From Hyphomicrobiaceae bacterium (lineage in GTDB: Bacteria; Pseudomonadota; Alphaproteobacteria; Rhizobiales; Hyphomicrobiaceae), in contig JANYHG010000256.1 of assembly GCA_025359165.1 (NCBI GenBank), positions 1-37,530 of the forward strand: DNA of 37,530 nt, read 5' to 3'. The position numbers and the translations under genes are program-made. The notes beneath the pieces are model-generated. The model saw only the letters and a list, made by a program, of their open reading frames with translations. It had not been told where the DNA came from and ran no database searches. The number at the start of each line of letters is the position of its first letter. Position 1 is the first letter of the stretch. Positions 36,283-37,530 of the stretch are shown here, piece after piece.

Positions 36283-36690
36283 ACCGGGTGCTACTCCACA
36301 ATCCGAATCAATGCGTTAGCTGTAATATTCGACGTCAATCCCAACATTTCGCTTGCGTTCGACTGTGTCCTGCAGTCCGGGATGCGTCGATTCGGCCACA
36401 TGGCACCCTAAAGGCGACTCGAAATTCGTCATCGCGCTTTACCCTTCCTTCATCTTTGCGTATTCCTGACCTCGGAACGGTCGAGAGAAAGTCACTTACG
36501 GTCTTCATCACCGCAAATGACCCTCTAAGTCGAACTGCCCTGGCAATCGCAAAGACGGGTAGTAAGGCTCTCGAGATCGACCCGGAGAATGTAACCTGCC
36601 TTGTGTGAACTGCGTCTGCGTTGCTCTGAGTACCTAGAAAGTATCAGGTCGTAGTCGGGTTCGTGGCTTAAAGTGTCAACGGAGAGAATA
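36283..36690. other. Divergent intergenic region upstream of the porin gene
   Basis: About 400 bases separate the UbiH-type gene from the porin. The region is less GC-rich than its surroundings, especially 36290-36560. Short open frames on both strands (for example plus 36186-36608) do not resemble any protein I know. The porin promoter and a possibly long leader should be here, but I could not pick a convincing -35/-10 pair. Confidence 0.45.
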
Positions 36691-37530
36691 ATGATGTTCG
36701 GGGGACTTAACAAATCTGCTAGCCGTCTGGCGCTTGTCGCCGCCGCTAGCGTACTTGCTACCAACGCTTATGCTGCCGACCTGGGTGGCGACTGCTGCGC
36801 CGACCTCGAGGAGCGCGTCGCTGAACTCGAAGCCACAACCGCTCGCAAGGGCACCCGCAAGACCTCGCTCGAAATCTATGGCTTGATCAACAAAGAAGTC
36901 ATCTCTTGGCGTGATGGCATCAACCGCAACACTGAACTCGGGACCGACAACGTCAACCAGTCCACGCGCTTCGGCTTCCGCGGTATGGCAAAGATCAGCC
37001 CGCAGGTCACCGCCGGTTACTCGACGACGATCGAGATCGCATCGGGCGGTCGTTCGACCAACGTAACCCAGTTCAATGACAAACAGGCTATTGCTGGCGT
37101 CAGCAACGTCAATACATTTGGTGGTCAGTTCGGTGCCAACGATCAAGCCATCACGATGCGTGAATCGGTCTGGTGGATCGAAAGCAAGACAATCGGTCGT
37201 TTGACGGTTGGACGCTTGAACACCGGCGCTGACGGCGGCCCGACCGGCGCAATCGACCTCGGCGGCATCGGCCTGACGGCTGGCGGCACGTCGTCGGTCA
37301 ATGACACCGGTCTGCGTTTCCGTACCAACGCGCCGGCTGCGGGGGTAGCTGCATTCAACAGCGGCAACTTTACCGGTTACAGTAATCCAAACACGACGGA
37401 CTCTAACGGTGAATACGCCACCCGTCAGAACGCCATCATGTACACGTCGCCGGTTCTCGCTGGCTTCACTGTGACGGCTTCTTTGGGTAACGCTGCCAAG
37501 ACCGATAGCTTTGTCACTGCGTCTGGAACC
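36691..37530 (+). CDS. Rhizobial-type outer-membrane porin, N-terminal part (3' end outside window)
   Basis: The frame is open from the ATG at 36691 to the window end, 280 codons. A signal peptide ends NAYA-A. The mature start, DLGGDCCADLEERVAELEAT, has the Cys pair and short coiled coil of rhizobial Porin_2/Omp2-type porins. Next comes the first strand SLEIYGLINKEVISWRDG, then STRFGFRGMAKISPQVTAGY and further amphipathic strands. These proteins form trimeric diffusion channels. GGAGAG four bases before the ATG is a strong Shine-Dalgarno. An ATG at 36694 is an equivalent alternative. Codon use is less GC-extreme than in neighbours, as expected for a very abundant protein. Confidence 0.9.
   Translation, partial: MMFGGLNKSASRLALVAAASVLATNAYAADLGGDCCADLEERVAELEATTARKGTRKTSLEIYGLINKEVISWRDGINRNTELGTDNVNQSTRFGFRGMAKISPQVTAGYSTTIEIASGGRSTNVTQFNDKQAIAGVSNVNTFGGQFGANDQAITMRESVWWIESKTIGRLTVGRLNTGADGGPTGAIDLGGIGLTAGGTSSVNDTGLRFRTNAPAAGVAAFNSGNFTGYSNPNTTDSNGEYATRQNAIMYTSPVLAGFTVTASLGNAAKTDSFVTASGT

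Noticed and set aside
36186-36608. Plus-strand reading frame of 140 codons upstream of the porin
   Set aside because: It has no good ribosome-binding site, an unlikely composition and no resemblance to a known protein; it also overlaps the start of the UbiH-type gene.
1-37530. CRISPR array, tRNA/rRNA genes, insertion sequences or prophage
   Set aside because: No regularly spaced repeats, no recognisable structural RNA and no transposase, integrase or phage proteins were seen; I could not run dedicated search tools.

Overview
The window looks like ordinary chromosome of an alphaproteobacterium in the Hyphomicrobiales (Rhizobiales). It is GC-rich and gene-dense. It carries several genes I associate with that order: a MucR/Ros zinc-finger regulator, a stand-alone DnaA-domain-IV-like protein next to a DUF6456 protein, an AsmA protein with the rhizobial N-terminus, a thrC–M16 peptidase–GNAT cluster and a rhizobial-type porin. 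I cannot name the genus. I saw no tRNA, rRNA, CRISPR array, insertion sequence or prophage gene.

Left part (1–7300): the 3' end of a probable L,D-transpeptidase gene converges on thiE. Divergent from thiE is an alpha/beta hydrolase of the arylformamidase-like type with an N-terminal region that resembles a RidA/YjgF domain. Malate synthase G (glcB), oligopeptidase B and methionine sulfoxide reductase B follow on the minus strand.

Regulatory part (7300–11500): an AT-rich leader with a dyad precedes mucR. Then come a small conserved-looking gene broken by a frameshift, an XRE-type repressor with two strong dyads upstream of it, the DnaA-IV-like protein, the DUF6456 protein, a membrane-anchored thioredoxin-fold protein, and a small secreted His/Arg/Trp-rich protein. 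A clear intrinsic terminator separates the last two genes, and its T-tract abuts the thioredoxin-like start codon.

Middle part (11500–25200): a 1247-residue AsmA-family protein and a signal-less gamma-glutamyltransferase-like Ntn hydrolase lie on the plus strand. An MdtABC-type RND efflux operon (one adaptor, two permeases) and a GlsB/YeaQ small membrane protein lie on the minus strand.

Right part (25200–37530): two tightly packed minus-strand runs and one plus-strand gene. DUF983, SURF1, thrC, an M16 peptidase, a GNAT acetyltransferase and a seven-helix PAS/degenerate-GGDEF/EAL protein overlap or nearly overlap each other. A UbiH-type FAD monooxygenase precedes an LpxL-type acyltransferase. 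A porin gene runs off the right edge.

I did not find a clearly new multi-gene system. The items most worth a second look are the RidA-like/hydrolase fusion, the frameshifted small gene, the paired dyads at the XRE/DnaA-like divergent promoter, the terminator fused to a start codon, and the long Pro/Ala tail on the EAL protein.
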